A stretch of DNA of 64,000 bases. Source: Tanypteryx hageni (lineage: Eukaryota > Arthropoda > Insecta > Odonata > Petaluridae). Both the position numbers and the translations under genes were made by a program. The notes under the pieces were generated by a model, which was given only the letters and a program-made list of their open reading frames with translations, searched no databases and was not told the DNA's origin. Below, piece after piece: positions 11,098-24,499 of the stretch (its first letter is position 1; each line of letters begins with the position of its first letter). The stretch lies in contig CM054116.1 of NCBI GenBank assembly GCA_028673005.1, positions 80,240,572-80,304,571 of the forward strand, given 5' to 3'.

Positions 11098-12250
11098 GTA
11101 CAAGCAAATTAATCTGGCATCTTTAGTGATAACTGCCATTTTTGAAATTGACAACCATCTTTTTATACAAGAAACAATGCTACCTTAAAGATTTTGTCCA
11201 ACATCATGGAGCATCTATCAGAATACATTCTGACACATTGATTTTCCTATTTGCCCTCAATGGAAACAATACAAATTGCATGTTTAAAGTCTTTCAACTG
11301 TAATCTGAGTAGCAGAGACAAAGAGAGTAACAGTTGCTAGTTAATCGAGTTTTTGTTGATTGCATTTTTGTGTTTCCCAATATTGCAGAATAAACTTTTC
11401 TGTTCATTCTAGAAACATTTTAAAATAAATTCAACAAATATTTTGCATGAAATTGAGTTTCAACTAGTATTGTCTACTTTTTTCTTAGTAAATTTTCCAG
11501 TAGCTGACTCAAATCTAATATGAACATGAAATTTTACTTATTTTAAATTTTAAATATTTTTCCAATTAGTGCAGTTTCTTCCTGTCTTCAGTTTGGTTCA
11601 AGTAGCTGGTTTAGAGACAAAAGATTGAATGTACCAATCTTTTGTTGAATCATCTGAAAACTTGGTCAGCAAACCATGTTCAGATATTCCACTTCAGTTG
11701 ATCAACTCTAATTGATTAACCCTTATTTTACTATACAGAAAGGAATAAACTCCAATTCTGTAATTTAATTAATAGAGTGTCACATAAAGGTTGAAGGAGA
11801 GGAAAAAATAAAAGGAAGGTTAAATAAAAATAAAGGAAAGAAATTAACACTCACAGTTTTCCAGGGATCACAGGAGCCTTCTTCCAACACACTCAAACAC
11901 AAAAGTCAAGCACCTCCAACCGCTACATACAAACACTCATGGGACTGACTCTTACACACACTACTGAAAAATAAAAAGCAAGGGAAAAATAAAAATTAAT
12001 TAAATAAAAAATACAATAGAGGAATAGCAGCAAACACTCTAAATAATAAAAATAAAGAGACAAATGTTAATCGGGAAAAACCTAACAATATAGGTAAGAA
12101 GCAGACTCCATATGTGCATGTATGCTAGGCAGAAGCATTCTTTATGAATTATGTTATTCATGTTAAATAAATAAGATTCCAGCTTCTCTTAGAAGCCTTA
12201 TTTTATATGAGAAATGTTTTATTTGCAAGATATGACAAAATTCACTTTTT
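11098..12250. other. AT-rich intergenic stretch
   Basis: No supported gene. A short A-rich segment at 11.76-12.06 kb has no recognisable element ends. Confidence 0.4.
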
Positions 12251-12258
12251 GTTCACAG

Positions 12259-12306
12259 AAAGGTGGCACCCCTGCTTGGGTAAAGGTAGCACCCTTGCTT
12301 GGGTAT
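12259..12306. repeat. 23-bp tandem duplication beside LINE 3' end
   Basis: The unit AAAGGTGGCACCCCTGCTTG (plus GGT) occurs twice with two substitutions, immediately beyond the LINE tail. Confidence 0.75.
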
Positions 12307-12960
12307 CATCATCATAGGTAGTCTGTCCGTAGACAGGTCCGTGATTGTTTGGTTAAACCTGGTTCTCCATATACTCCTATTTTCCCATGTCCTCTTTATA
12401 TCTTGATAACTCTCTTTCCCTTTCAAATCGTCTATCAGCTGAAACCTTTTCCTACCTCTTTCCCTTTTCCCATCTAGTTTTCCTTCTAACACGTCTTTAA
12501 TCATACTCTCTCTCCTCAGGTAATGTCCAACCCAGTTAGCCTTCCTCTTTCTGATAGTCTGTATAATCATTCGCTTCTCTCCTATTCTTCGTAGCACTTC
12601 ATCGTTTTTCATCCTATCTGTCCATTTTATCTTCAGCATTCTCCTCCAAGTCCACATTTCAAAGCTTTCCAAGTATTTGATGTCATTTTTCCTTAGCGTC
12701 CATGTTTCTGCCCCATACAATGCTATACTCCATACGTAGCATTTTATCAACTTCTTGCGGATATCTTCCCTTATATTCCCTGTAAGTAGTTGTTTCTTTC
12801 TCCTGAAAGCCGCTTTTGCTTTTCCTATTCTAGTTTTGATCTCATCCGTACATTTTGCCTTTCGTGTTATGATACTTCCAAGGTATTTATATATATATAT
12901 ATATTCTGAAACTTGTTCTAATGGCTTTCCCCCAATAGTTATGTATGTGTATGTGAACCA
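12304..12960 (-). mobile_element. RTE-like LINE 3' end (5'-truncated)
   Basis: On the minus strand the sequence gives the C-terminal part of an endonuclease-reverse transcriptase polyprotein. In order these are YKYLGSIIT-like text interrupted by a (TA)n expansion at about 12890-12905, CTDEIKTRIGKAKAAF, and the hallmark ALYGAETWTLRK. Then come WRRMLKIKWTDR, RKANWVGHYLRR and DLSTDRLP near the end. The tail is a short ATGATGATG run. The frame is nearly open over 165 codons, so the copy is not very old. Family assignment rests on these remembered motifs. It is truncated at 12960 as expected for incomplete reverse transcription. Confidence 0.8.
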
Positions 12961-13137
12961 TTAATATCATTTTCATATTGCTATTTCCCAAAAGGTCCTT
13001 TGTACTGAACTTCATGAAAACATCTCTCAATTATTACATGAAACATTACCAACAGCATGCTTCTACCATGGGCTCTTACATCCAGCTGATTCAGCTCTTG
13101 CTATGCACTGTGGGTATTTTAAGAGGCAGTGTAATGA

Positions 13138-13428
13138 ACAGCCAGATAGGAAGGGAAACCCGGTTCTCGCCTTAGCCTGCTCTTTCGTAGAACGCCAGGG
13201 GGGCCAACAGCTTAACGTCCCTTCTGAAGGACAGAGTGTTGATTTGTGTGCCCTCCTCAGGTTATTCATTTTCTCATTGACTCTTCCTTGTCACCTTAGT
13301 ACCATCGCACACAAATAGGGAGCCGGAGCGACTATGGAAAAAATCCTCATAAGGATTCAAACCGCTCGCTTGGAGCAGATCGTACAGTGGGGCCAACACT
13401 CGAACCATTACACCATCGGCTCTCCTAT
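13138..13428 (-). mobile_element. tRNA-derived SINE, copy 2
   Basis: On the minus strand a box A (TGGTGTAATGG) is followed by a box B (GGTTTGAATCC). The shared body text is CTGTCCTTCAGAAGG, then ACGTTAAGCTGTTGGCCCCC, then GGGTTTCCCTTCCTATCTGG. It matches copy 1 at 2580-2896 in order and spacing. Flanking duplications were not identified. Small ORFs on both strands here are artefacts. Confidence 0.75.
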
Positions 13429-13605
13429 CTCTCAGTTGTTTCAGAGATGAAACATACAGATGAACATGACCTGACCATAAGGGGCTCATTTTTTACTTTT
13501 TGTAAAGAGAACCTAATAATTGGAACATTTTTAAGAACAACTGGTATTCCCAAGCAGTTTGAACAAAATAATAACTAACTGGTGACAATAAATCTTAATT
13601 GGGTA

Positions 13606-13895
13606 CAGGTAACTCTCGTTCTACGTGGTACATGCATTTCTGAAAATCACCGTGTATATCGAATACCTGTAAATCGGAGGGCTATGTGTTTGTAATAATT
13701 CAACTGCAAAGTGATCTGCAGATACTGCCTATCCAGTTAACATGAGCTTGTGGAATGCATTTCGACTTTTAAAAGCGGTCGAACCACCCTCAACTTGCAG
13801 AAAAAGGCGTGAGTTCTTTTGTATCTTTTGTCTGAATAAAATCGCATGTATGCAAAAACGTGTATAACGAAAGTGCACATTACGAGAATTACCTG
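13606..13895. mobile_element. MITE with TA target sites
   Basis: The left end is CAGGTAACTCTCGTTCTACG. The reverse complement of the right end is CAGGTAATTCTCGTAATGTG. The element lies between TA dinucleotides at 13604-13605 and 13896-13897. It is 290 bp long and non-coding. TA duplication and CAGGTA ends fit the Tc1/mariner-pogo (Tigger-like) superfamily. Confidence 0.75.
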
Positions 13896-14413
13896 TATAG
13901 TAACATCTTCACCAATCCTTTAAATAACAACCAGAACAGCTATTTCCCTTGCTGCTGTGCAGTTGCTGGCAGTTATTATTTTATTGAAGATGAAATTGTT
14001 GATTTAAAATAAGACAAAAAATGCTTTTTATGGGAAATGGATATATGCAATGACAGTTAATAGAGGAAGTATATTTAAATAATTTGTGCAAAATATATGC
14101 ACCAGGTTAATAATTTAAAAAAATTTGAAGTCAATGTATTTTTGTCTTAATAAGTGCATGGTTAAGGAATCTGCAAATCCTGAAATTTTTAATATTACTT
14201 AACTTAAAGGAGAAATTTTTTTGCTCTTCTGGATCTGTTTTTTAACCTACCATGAGGATGCATAAATGATGATAAATATACAGCTAATATACACACTCAG
14301 ATAATTAAACATTAGTTCTAAATATTGAACTGTTGTTTAAATAAAAAGCAACAAAAATTGAACAAACCCACTTAATTTTGATATATTTAATCATTAACAT
14401 TTTTAAACTACAG

Positions 14414-14891
14414 GAGACGGGGTGGAGTTGTGGGAGGTTCTGGTGGTGAGCCAGAAGATCCCCAAACAAGGCAGCAACGTGAGCAAACGGAACTTCTATT
14501 GCTGGAGCGAGAGCGTGCAAGACGCCAGGCCCAGCGTCGTAGACTGTCTTTCACAGAAGATGATTTGGATGATCTTAGAGATCTCGAAGAACTTGAGGAA
14601 TTGGAAGCTGCTGCAGCAGCTCGTGCTGCCCTTCTCTCCTCACAACGCTCCTTTGCATTGCTTGATGCAGCCACTGCTGCCGCAGTGGCTGCAGGAGGTA
14701 GTGGAAGTGGTAGTGGTGGACTAGGTTTAGCAGCAGACTTGGCTGGAGCTGGTGTTCTTGTTGGTTCAGAGCTCAAAGGTGGACCAGAGCTAACATGTAT
14801 ATCTGAAGAAGGTATTGCAGATATGGATCTGCCAGATAATCTCTTGGATGATCTTGACTACATTGGAGACTGCATCACTTCTTGTAATAAG
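14414..14891 (+). CDS. gene A, penultimate exon (unidentified acidic/Ala-rich protein)
   Basis: This is an internal exon between the acceptor AAACTACAG|G (exon starts 14414) and the donor AATAAG|GTATTT (exon ends 14891). It starts with one base of a split codon, then 159 codons, and ends in phase 0. The segment begins Gly-rich and is followed by a charged helix (REQTELLLLERERARRQAQ). An R-R-x-S site (RRRLSF, about residue 45) comes next, then a strongly acidic helix (EDDLDDLRDLEELEELE) running into poly-Ala. After that lie a Gly/Ser spacer and a second acidic motif (DLPDNLLDDLDYIGD). It is much more GC-rich than its surroundings. I see no catalytic domain and do not recognise the protein. It joins in frame to 16653. 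Upstream exons were not found in the window, so the gene presumably starts further left. Confidence 0.8.
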
Positions 14892-16652
14892 GTATTTATC
14901 ATACCAAAATGCCTACATACATGCACACTCATTTTTCAATATCTGTGTGTTTTTGTTCATTCAGCATAACATAATCTTTTATGTCAGAAAATAATTTGGG
15001 CTCTTTTCTTTGACCTAGCTTTGCCTGAAATGTTATTTTCTCCATATTTATGGGATCATCACTTGAGTTTGATTAAAAAATGATTAGTTTCTGGATTTAT
15101 GGCACACATTCACTTTTTGTATCAGAGATCAGAGTATTCCCATCATAAAATTTCATATTGGCCACCAATAACCTATTCTTTAAAAAAACTAGTACATAAT
15201 CTGCAGGGACACTCCAGAAATATTATAGTTGTTATATGTTGATATATGTGAACATTCTCTAAAATGTATGCTAAAGATTGGTTACACACAAGGAAGAGTT
15301 ATGTTACATGCATGGGGTCAGCATGATTAACCCTTTCAATGGTATAGCCATACATGTACAGCTAGTGATTTTGTTTCTGAAGCTCACATCTGTTAACTTT
15401 GGGATGTCAATGCTTTATGAGGGAATGAATAATTCAATTCAACTCATTTATAAAAAATAATCAGCATTTCTATTTCAAAAAAATTTCATCAACTTTCAAA
15501 ATTGGAAAATTTTGCTGGTGTAATATGCTAATTAAAACTCTTTACTCAAGGAGTTAATGTTGTAGTGGGAGTAAAAAATTCTTCTATAATTATATCAACA
15601 GTTAAATAAAAAATGCACATGAAATATTTTGTAAAATAATAAAATTGGTATTACACGGCAATGCATATTGTTATAGAAATTGTGTAAGTTTTCCTAAAAT
15701 TTATTTTTTATACATAAATCATGAAATAATATTTTAGATTCTTAAGGGAAGAAGTGACTTTGTGAGGGGAACACTTAAGCACTAATTATCTGTGGTCAAC
15801 TGTCTCAATTATCTCCATGGAAATTTTAGAAGTTTTCTTTACTTATACTTATATACTTTTCCCAATGTATGTTCATCTAATGTGAACATGCAAAAGGTAG
15901 CCCTGTAACATCTCCAAGGCAGTTAAGTTAATTTTTCCTCTTTTATTGTGCTGTAAAAAAGAAAACCACTTGGATAGGTTGAAGTTAAATTGAAGACATA
16001 ATATAAGTTAGTGATTGTGATATAGAAAATTCAAAATATGCTCTCTGTGAATATAAAACATGTAATTGCATTGCAGAAAACTCACGATAACCTTCTGATC
16101 CAAATGTTAAAATGCAGATAAGACACCTATTTATTTCGACATGCCATCCAGTTACACAGTTAATGAAAAGATGCAAAACAGTCATAAAAACTTCAGGGAA
16201 TGAAAAAATGCACATTATTGTAATGCTGGCAGTGTTAGAGGATGGCGCAGTTACCACCATATATTATTTTTTAAATTGGTAATACAAAGTTTTTCCAGAA
16301 TAGACCTTGTCTTTTATTGTGATCATCTTAAATTCGAAGTCTTCTTCCTTTTGGGTTAATATGGTATTTGGTTCACATCACTAGATCAAGATTATCTAGC
16401 TTTGTTAGAAAAAAAATGAACCCTGCATTATTTTTTTCAAGAATATTTGCGTTAATCACGTTTCATATTACATTGAAGTAAACTAAAAGACAATATTAAT
16501 TTTCAAATACATTTTATGGTTAAATTTGCCATTTTACAAATAAACACCAAGCTATGTCCTTTATGCCAGATAAAAAAGCTCTTAATTTATATAATATCTA
16601 ACACAATCTATAGTTATTTTTATTCTCTTTATTTTATCCATATACTCCTCAG
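14892..16652 (+). other. intron of gene A
   Basis: Donor GTATTT and acceptor TATACTCCTCAG. The sequence is AT-rich with no recognised nested element. Confidence 0.7.
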
Positions 16653-17120
16653 GTTGAAAACTACCTCATGCTCAGCGAGTTTGAAAACAACCTTATAGCT
16701 GAGATGCCAATCATTCTGGACCGTAAGGGGAGGCGTTGGTCACTAGCTAGGCAAGGTTCCTCAGTGGCCAATGCCAACAATCAAATGTCAGTTTTACCCC
16801 CAAATTCAGTACAGAATGCTGGGGGAACCCAGACTGCCAGTGCTGATGCAAGTAGTGTACTCAAGGTAGAAGAAGATGAAGGAGGGGGGGATGGTTCACT
16901 TAGATCGCCAGTTGTAATAGTGGGGACAAGTGACATAGAATATGATGACGGAGGGGATGAGGGTAGAGATGAGGTGCACTCAGAGGATGACCTAGGCACT
17001 CCAAGAGAAAGGAGGAGACGAAGACTTTCAAGGGATGTGCCTCTTTTTAGAAGTAACAACTGGAGACTTATGTCTGGTCCAAAGAGAACCATAACAGTTA
17101 TCGATGAGGCATCAGTGTGA
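16653..17120 (+). CDS. gene A, terminal coding exon
   Basis: The exon begins after TCCTCAG in phase 0 (VENYLMLSEFENN), exactly matching the phase left by the exon ending at 14891. It runs 155 codons to the TGA at 17118-17120. Visible parts are an LMLSEFENNLIAEMPIILD segment, and a basic R-R-x-S site (GRRWSL, about residue 30). A Ser/Asn/Gln-rich linker follows, then an acidic Asp/Glu/Gly region. A second R-R-x-S site (RRRLSRD, about residue 126) precedes the compact end GPKRTITVIDEASV. The three R-R-x-S sites across both exons look like PKA-type targets, and the pattern suggests a regulated cytoplasmic tail. The last four residues, EASV, are not a canonical class I PDZ ligand because position -2 is Ala. 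Function unknown; coding status strongly supported by composition and splice phase. Confidence 0.82.
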   Translation, partial: VENYLMLSEFENNLIAEMPIILDRKGRRWSLARQGSSVANANNQMSVLPPNSVQNAGGTQTASADASSVLKVEEDEGGGDGSLRSPVVIVGTSDIEYDDGGDEGRDEVHSEDDLGTPRERRRRRLSRDVPLFRSNNWRLMSGPKRTITVIDEASV

Positions 17121-20100
17121 CTACAGTGCATTCCTTAAGTCATTTGGCCTTGCCCACTGCCTTCCCACTGAAAGAATCAAATTATGGTAAATCCTAAATA
17201 CTGCCATCCTTTTTTTCATACATGCTGGTGAGTGCTTTATATTTTCATGTTGATTGAGAGAGCTAGATATAAGTGGTAAAAAAGTTGATGTTGTGACAGC
17301 AAATGATTCTTAAACCTGTGCCGAAGTTGTTCCATTTAACAAGAGTCATTTGTCTTTGAATGTTATTTGTACTATCTTGAAGTCTTAGTTTGTGTAACTC
17401 TATACTATGACGCTGAATCTTAGTAACTTTAATCTTGATTTATTGCAATCTTGTGCTGAACTTTTGAGACATCTGAACAATGTTTTGGCTTTCATTTTGT
17501 GTATATTTTCTTATCTTTTTGTCTTATATCAACAATTTTTTAAAATAATGGCCTAATATCAAAAATTTAATGGAGAAACAGTGTGTACACATTCTCATTT
17601 CCTAAATTTTCTATATACTAAATTAAGTAATATTCAGAGATATGAATGCCTTCCCAGTTCCATATATTTCACTGAATCTGCATTTCAATAAGCATTAAAT
17701 AATAAATGGTAACAATTAATATAAATGTATCAATAAGTAAAAATTCACAAGTATTCAGTTAAAATAAACTATGTAAAACATACCGTTGAAGGACATTTAC
17801 AGTATTTTTGTTTTGCCAATAACAGAAAAAGTTGGTGTTTAGTGATATGAAAAAATGAAATATCTATCTCAAATGTTAAAATAATTGGCACTTACTACGA
17901 ATTAAATTCAAAACTTATATTTTTGAAATGCTTCAATCAAATAATTATAAAGGTTTATTTGAAATGTAATGTTATTCTAATGAGTAGACTATTTTCACAT
18001 TCTTGTCCATTCAAACCATTACTAAGAGTCTCCTTTATCAATGGAGTTTTGTCAAGTAATCAGAATTCCTAAATTTTGCATATACAAAGTAAACAGTATT
18101 AAAATTATTCATAGAAAATGATCTATGTAAAAAAGTTGTTAACTAATTATATTAATTCTTTGCTAAACTGTGAGCAGGCATAAAAGTAGACAATAATTAC
18201 TTAGCTTTTTTAATCAAATAACTTTCTAAGTATATTTGTGTGTGTAGTTCAGGAGTATGATTAGTATATGACATTTATTCACTGATAAAGGTTGAAGTGG
18301 AATGCATTCTTTCTCGTTGTGTACTCTAAATGGTATGAAAAGAGCTTTTGTAAGTTTATAGTGTCTTCATTGACCTAGCTCTAAGTCAAGATAACCATAT
18401 TAATTATATATCAACATCATCAGTTATAAACTTTGTTTTCTTTGTCAAATTTAATTTTTGAGATTATTGTTATACCCACATTCTTTTATGCATTTAAATC
18501 ATATTTTACTAAATTGAGAAAACTTCAAATATATCAATGACTGCATGGATATACAGACTACCAAATATGGTGCATGTATAAACTTTGTTTGAAATAGTTT
18601 AACATGACTGAAAAAATAACACTCTTATGTGAAATTCAATACCTTATTTGTCACAATGTCTCATATTGAAAATATTACTTGACATCACCAGTTCTGCCAA
18701 TTAGGCCATATATATACCTCATAAGGCAAATGAATTTTCTTCTGAGAAAATGATAATTTAGCAATATTATTTCTAATGATTATGGAATAAAAAATAAGAT
18801 AATGCTTAGAAAACTCGAATGCTTAATGGGATAAACAACATGCAGAATAAAGCTATTGAACAAATAGCTTTATCATTGCATTAAAAACAAGAAATTCCAT
18901 AAAATAGAACATACAACAAAGTACATAATGGATGATGTTCAAGTATCATACCTTTAGGTTCAGTGTCATCTTAAAATTTTAGCCTTTAATATTCCGATAT
19001 TGATTTGTGAATCCAAATGTGTACATACTCCATTATTACGTTACTTATTTTTATTTAAAGAAGGCTTCAAGATTATAATTTGAGAGGGATAAATAGATTC
19101 TGTAATAATGGGAACAAGAATGAAGCTGTCCATAATAGAAAATGTGCCAATATGTGAAAGACTGCAGAGAAGAGAACAATGAATGAAACTTTCTATGCAG
19201 TGGGGAGCAACATAATTGTTATAATTTCTTTATTTTGTAAATATAGTTGTGCACTAGGATGAAACTAAACTTTAGAGTTGTGATCCTAAGAAAATGTGAT
19301 ACTAATGATGATTGTATATGTTAAGGAAGAAAATTGATGAAAAAACAAATTATCTCTAATGGCAAGATACAATATTTTTGCCTTTTTAAATTACTGAAGA
19401 ACAATCAAAGAATCTTACTGTGGTTATTATTTTATTTAATGCTATAAATGAAATTTTTCTAGTTCAATTCAAGTATAAAAGAGAGACACTTGTTAGAGAA
19501 AAACAAAATCGAGTTAATTTGAAATTTTATCTCAGATTAATGGTAAAAACAAAAGAAATTTATTCTGACAATATGTATTTTATGTGCTACTAATTAATTA
19601 TACTCACAACTACAGTGAGAATGGAAATTAAAATCACTATAACATACATTCTTATGAGCTAAAGTGAAAAGGTGCTTTGAAAATTCAACTTTCTATATTC
19701 TTCAAATTAAATGTTTTGCAGATTTGAAGGGTTAGCTTTCAGTGAATGCATTCCAAAACATATTGCAGCATTTACAGAACAAAAGGAATAAGGATGCTAC
19801 TTATTTGATTGTTTTTAAAAAAACTGTATTTTACAGAAATGTCAAAAATTGTTACTTTAATTATTCAAGAGTACACCCATGACCAAAATAATATAAAAAT
19901 TAAACCAAGGCATAGACAAAGACTCGAATGATTGATGGCACATGGTTTGTTGGTGCTCTCTATGTGATGACATTACTAGAATAGGCTTGGATGAAGTGAT
20001 AATCACATATGATAATAAGAGATAACTTTTTATCGGAGCAATTTTTATAGGGATTCAAAATATTGTTATAAACATCATAACACAACCACCTTTTCAAAGA

Positions 20101-21075
20101 AAAACAGCACTGTGGTAAAATAAGTGATGCTTTAGAAATTTTTATGGTGAAGTTATTAAATGAAATGAAACTACAGGAAGACTTAAATTTGTGGTATTGT
20201 AATAAGTGTACATTTATTTAAAAAGAATATAGATCTAAGTTAGATAAAATATTTTAAAGAATCAAAATAGCTAACTTTGAAATTTAAAAAAACTAGAATG
20301 ATATGCATCAAAATTTGTTTTAATTTTCCCAATGACTGTTTAATTGATGTAGAATGAATACTGTAGCAATAACTGTTAATTTGTTTTGGTGTTGTAAAGA
20401 TAAATTATTGACTGCATTGTTTCATTCACTAACAGGTGAAGAACACTTCATTTGTTAAGAATAATTTAATGTATTTTATTATATATTATGATGTTATTGG
20501 TATTTAAATCAGTTAAAATGTGTAATGACCTGATACATATTTAGTTTGAACAATTTCTGTAACTTTCCTTGGCATTAATTAAAAATAATGCTAATTTAAT
20601 TCTTGGTAAGGAGTGTAAAGAAAGATTAATTAAATGCATACATACACTGTGTGCATGAATTCTAGTCATTTCATATCATGCACAATTATTATGTGTCATC
20701 AAGTATTCAATAAATAAACATGAAGTAAATATCATACAACTTTTAATCTATTCACATTCTGTTGCCTCAACATGTTTTATTTTAAAACATAGTTGAGTCT
20801 ACATGCAATGAAATGACAGTTTGAGCAATATCAGCTTTTTTATTTTTTTGTGGCACAAAACAGTATAAAAAATTAAATCAAAGCAAAATATTGCCATCTT
20901 TAAATTTAATTCTTTTTTAAGGAGTGCATCATCAAACTTGACTCATTATTCTTGCAATTCTTCGTCAACTAAGCCTATATACTCTACCAAATCATGAACA
21001 TTTTATTAGCTATGCAGACAATGTAAACAAACATATGTATGAACTTCTTTTTGTACATTTTTAAAAATAAAATGT
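17121..21075 (+). other. gene A 3' UTR candidate, very long and AT-rich
   Basis: For about 4 kb after the stop codon there are no ORFs, repeats or transposon ends, in contrast to the debris elsewhere. AATAAA signals occur near 17700, 18785, 20708-20714 and 21066. A UTR of this size with several poly(A) signals is common for neuronally expressed arthropod genes, but the true end cannot be fixed without transcripts. Confidence 0.45.
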
Positions 21076-23660
21076 CATTCCTTTATGATTTCCTGGGATA
21101 CAGGCATGGTTTGCCAAACCCAGAAAATGTTAAAGTATATATTTATGTTTAGAATAAGATGTATAGAACACATTTCTAGTCATGTTATTTTGTTGTATGT
21201 ATCATGGTTATAAAGATTTATGAATTCAACAGCTCTTTTTCTATGGCATCTTAAATATAGATTTCAAAATTCAGCGATAAGACAAATTTGCATCCCATCT
21301 CTTCTGTGATCGTCAATTCTCACATGAATCTTTTACTTAACTTATTTTTATCTTTTTCATATTAGTAGCTATTTTATATTTAATAAATAATACTTTATTG
21401 TTTTTACAGCTTACTTTTTAGTTAAGCCGGTAAAAAACAAACTTGTTCTGGGTCTGTATAAATACAGATGTATGGCTTGTATTAGTGTTTTATTTAATCA
21501 TTACAAACTGGTAACATTTGCCTATAAAAAAATAGGCTCTAACATTAATTATAATTATTACTATTAAGTTCCTAAGAGTACAACTCAATTATTTAAAATT
21601 AATTTGACATTTTTAATTATGATCAAATGCATAGTTATAATTGAGTTAAACTTAAATTTTACAGAGGACCATCTTTTATTGAGAATTTCATATGAATAAT
21701 TGTAATTATAAGCAGATTTCTGAAGTAATTTGGACATATATAAGCGCATCCTGATAGTGGATATACAATTGCAATTAGTTTAGTTTGTTTTCCACTACCT
21801 TGCATCTTTCCAAATAGCTCATGCCTGATCATATTCTCCTAAGTAACTCTGAACTTGATATGGAGATTTTCTGTGGATCACGTTAAGTAATATAAACTAT
21901 TACACTGCATATTACATTTCTGAAAAATCCGGTACATACTAGCCTGTAAGGAAAATAGATTTATAAATCACCAGTTTGAAATTTAAAGTTCTGGAAACAG
22001 AATAGCTATCATAAAATAATGAATTTTTATTTATTAATTGATGCAAATAAAATTAATTATAACAATTACTGTTTGAGATGAAAGATTTTGATAAAACATA
22101 ATAATAATAAATTAGCATAGAAAATTATTACATCTCTATAGAATTCTAAGTATTTTAGTAAAATATTAAATTTTTATTAATCAAAAGTGAATTATCGCGC
22201 TCACCTTATGGCTAAAAACAAAAAGTAATAACTTAAGAATAAAAAACTGAAAGAGTAAATACTTAGGTATTTCCATTATAAATAACATGGTAATGGAAAA
22301 CATAAAACTAGTTGTGGCTGTTGAAGATACCAAATACAAGTAATTTTTTTCAAATTTGTTTCTTAAGTTTTTGAACTCGATTAAAAAATATTCTCCAAAG
22401 AATTGAAAAGGAAAACCTTAACATTAAACGATTAATGTTAAACATGCATTTAAGCGATGGCTAATTCGTAAAGTGTTCAATGTATAAAGGTTAGTAACAA
22501 AAATCATAAACTTGTTTTCCATGCGAAAAAATGAATTAACATAATTGTAAGATCACAGAGAAATTTCATATAAATTTACCATTAACATTCATATAAAACA
22601 TTTCAGAAATGATTTTAAGTATCGTTTCAGTTTCTTAACCTAACAATTTGTTGAAATTCAAACTAAATTGATGCAGTAATTAACTATTCACACCAACAGG
22701 CCAACGCAAATATCGTTTTAGTTTGACAATACACCGCGAGATAGAGCTTGCTTTTCTATAACATTCAATTTTCTCTCGATTTCAATCAATTTCAATGCTG
22801 TTTGAAGCTTTCTGCTTAAACTTTGTTTATTGGTAGATTCCGCTACAAGAAAGATTATTCAGTGATTCATTTGGACGAGGAATCGATGGTATTTTAATGC
22901 GAAAGATATATTTTTTAAAAGTATCATAGAAAATAAATATTTTGCATTGTTTCTAATTAATTATGGTTATTTTTGCCTCTAGGAAGTTCTTCGCGCCATA
23001 ATCATAGAACTTTTTGTTCTTCATTGTGTCCATTGCCAAATTAAAATTCACGTAAGTATTATAACTTTTGTTAACTTTTTTCCTTTATATATGCTCATAT
23101 TGTAAACTTCCTCAATTACTGTCTATTTTCTTGGTTAATGATAGGTTATTCGTTTATTGTTATTTTTTGTTAAATTGGTTAAGACGGTTTAGGAATGAAT
23201 ACGTCTTCATATTGGTCTATTTCCAGTATATCTTGTTAACCTTGCTTATGTTATTAAACTCTCAGTAACTGAATTGTGATATTATCTTAATATTATAATG
23301 AGATATCATTTTAACGTATCTATGATTTTTTATTGGTAACTTTATTCTGTTTGAAAAACTTTTGAGCGCAGTAGTTTTTCTCTGACTGTTATTAATTACG
23401 TGCCATTGGAGAATATAAAGTCGTTGTTGACCTAACATAAGCAAAACATCTGATTTGCTGAAAATGGTATTCTTTTTATATAAGCTTCTGTTCATTAATT
23501 TAGCCAGTCCTCTTTTAGGCAAGTAATTCGTGCCTATCGAGAACTCTGCCACTATGATTTCTACCATTAAAAGGTATATTGAATATCATTTACGCAGAGA
23601 CGAAACTGACAGCTTTGCAGACAAAATTGCGCCGGCAGTAAAAACGTAAATTTAGATCAG
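21076..23660. other. AT-rich intergenic stretch
   Basis: No gene or element recognised. Short ORFs at 23.07-23.57 kb are not supported by motifs or splice sites. Confidence 0.4.
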
Positions 23661-23990
23661 TTGTACCCAAAGACTACTCCCCCAACCTTATCGGCTCGAG
23701 GGCCGCATAGCTCACTTCCATACCAATCGCGGACCATAAAGCTCACTTCAGTACGCAATCGAACATATAGAGTAAATTATGGAAATTAAAGAGTTAAGTT
23801 GGTATCTGATTTGTTTTTAACTTATTTAACCATAACGGTTAAACAGAGGTAAAGACGAAATAGTTTATATAATTTCTTATTTTAATTTTAAGCAATATTG
23901 TGTCCTATAATTGTTAAACTCTTGGAGGGCTGGATGAAGCCTCTCAGCAACCGGATGCGGCCCGCGGGCCGTAGTTTTGTCACATAGATT
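23660..23990. mobile_element. hAT-like non-autonomous remnant
   Basis: The left part has CGGCTCGAGGGCCGCATAG and a degenerate repeat of it (CGCGGACCATAAAGCTCAC). The right part has GGATGCGGCCCGCGGGCCG. This GC-rich terminal wording is typical of hAT termini in animal genomes. The interior is AT-rich and non-coding. Ends are eroded and no duplication was found. Confidence 0.5.
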
Positions 23991-24499
23991 ATATCATGAG
24001 TGCTGATTAAAATTCGTCAGCTTTATTTTCATTGTATGTTGATCATTATTATGAGAACTTTGCCATAAGTTTGATCGTTAGATTCTTAATGCTGATGCTG
24101 GGAAACGTACAAAGCAGAGGCCTTGCTATAAGCGTAAAAGTTTCTTGATTCTGGTCCGTAGATCACCCCTCTCTCCAATAGCCCAAGATTTTTATAATTA
24201 AATATTTCTCTCCAAAAAATTCGATTACGTTTATATAGAATTTAGACATCTTTAAAGAAAAGGTCATGAAATGAATATACAATAATGTATATTTCTCTTT
24301 TTAAACTTAAATAATGTTTTAGATTAAAAACTTAATTTTAGAAGCAGTAGACAACAACTTCATTTTTCTCTTTGCTGTGAAAATTGTGTGGGATCACCTA
24401 GTTTTAAAGTTGCGAAAAAATTTGAGGGTGAAATTAATTATTATCGTAACTAACACTATTGTATACTAAATTTTCTAATCTAATTTTTCGATAGTATCA

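Noticed and set aside
16653..17120. C-terminal PDZ-binding motif in gene A
   Set aside because: The end EASV has Ala at position -2, which does not satisfy the class I rule (Ser/Thr at -2).
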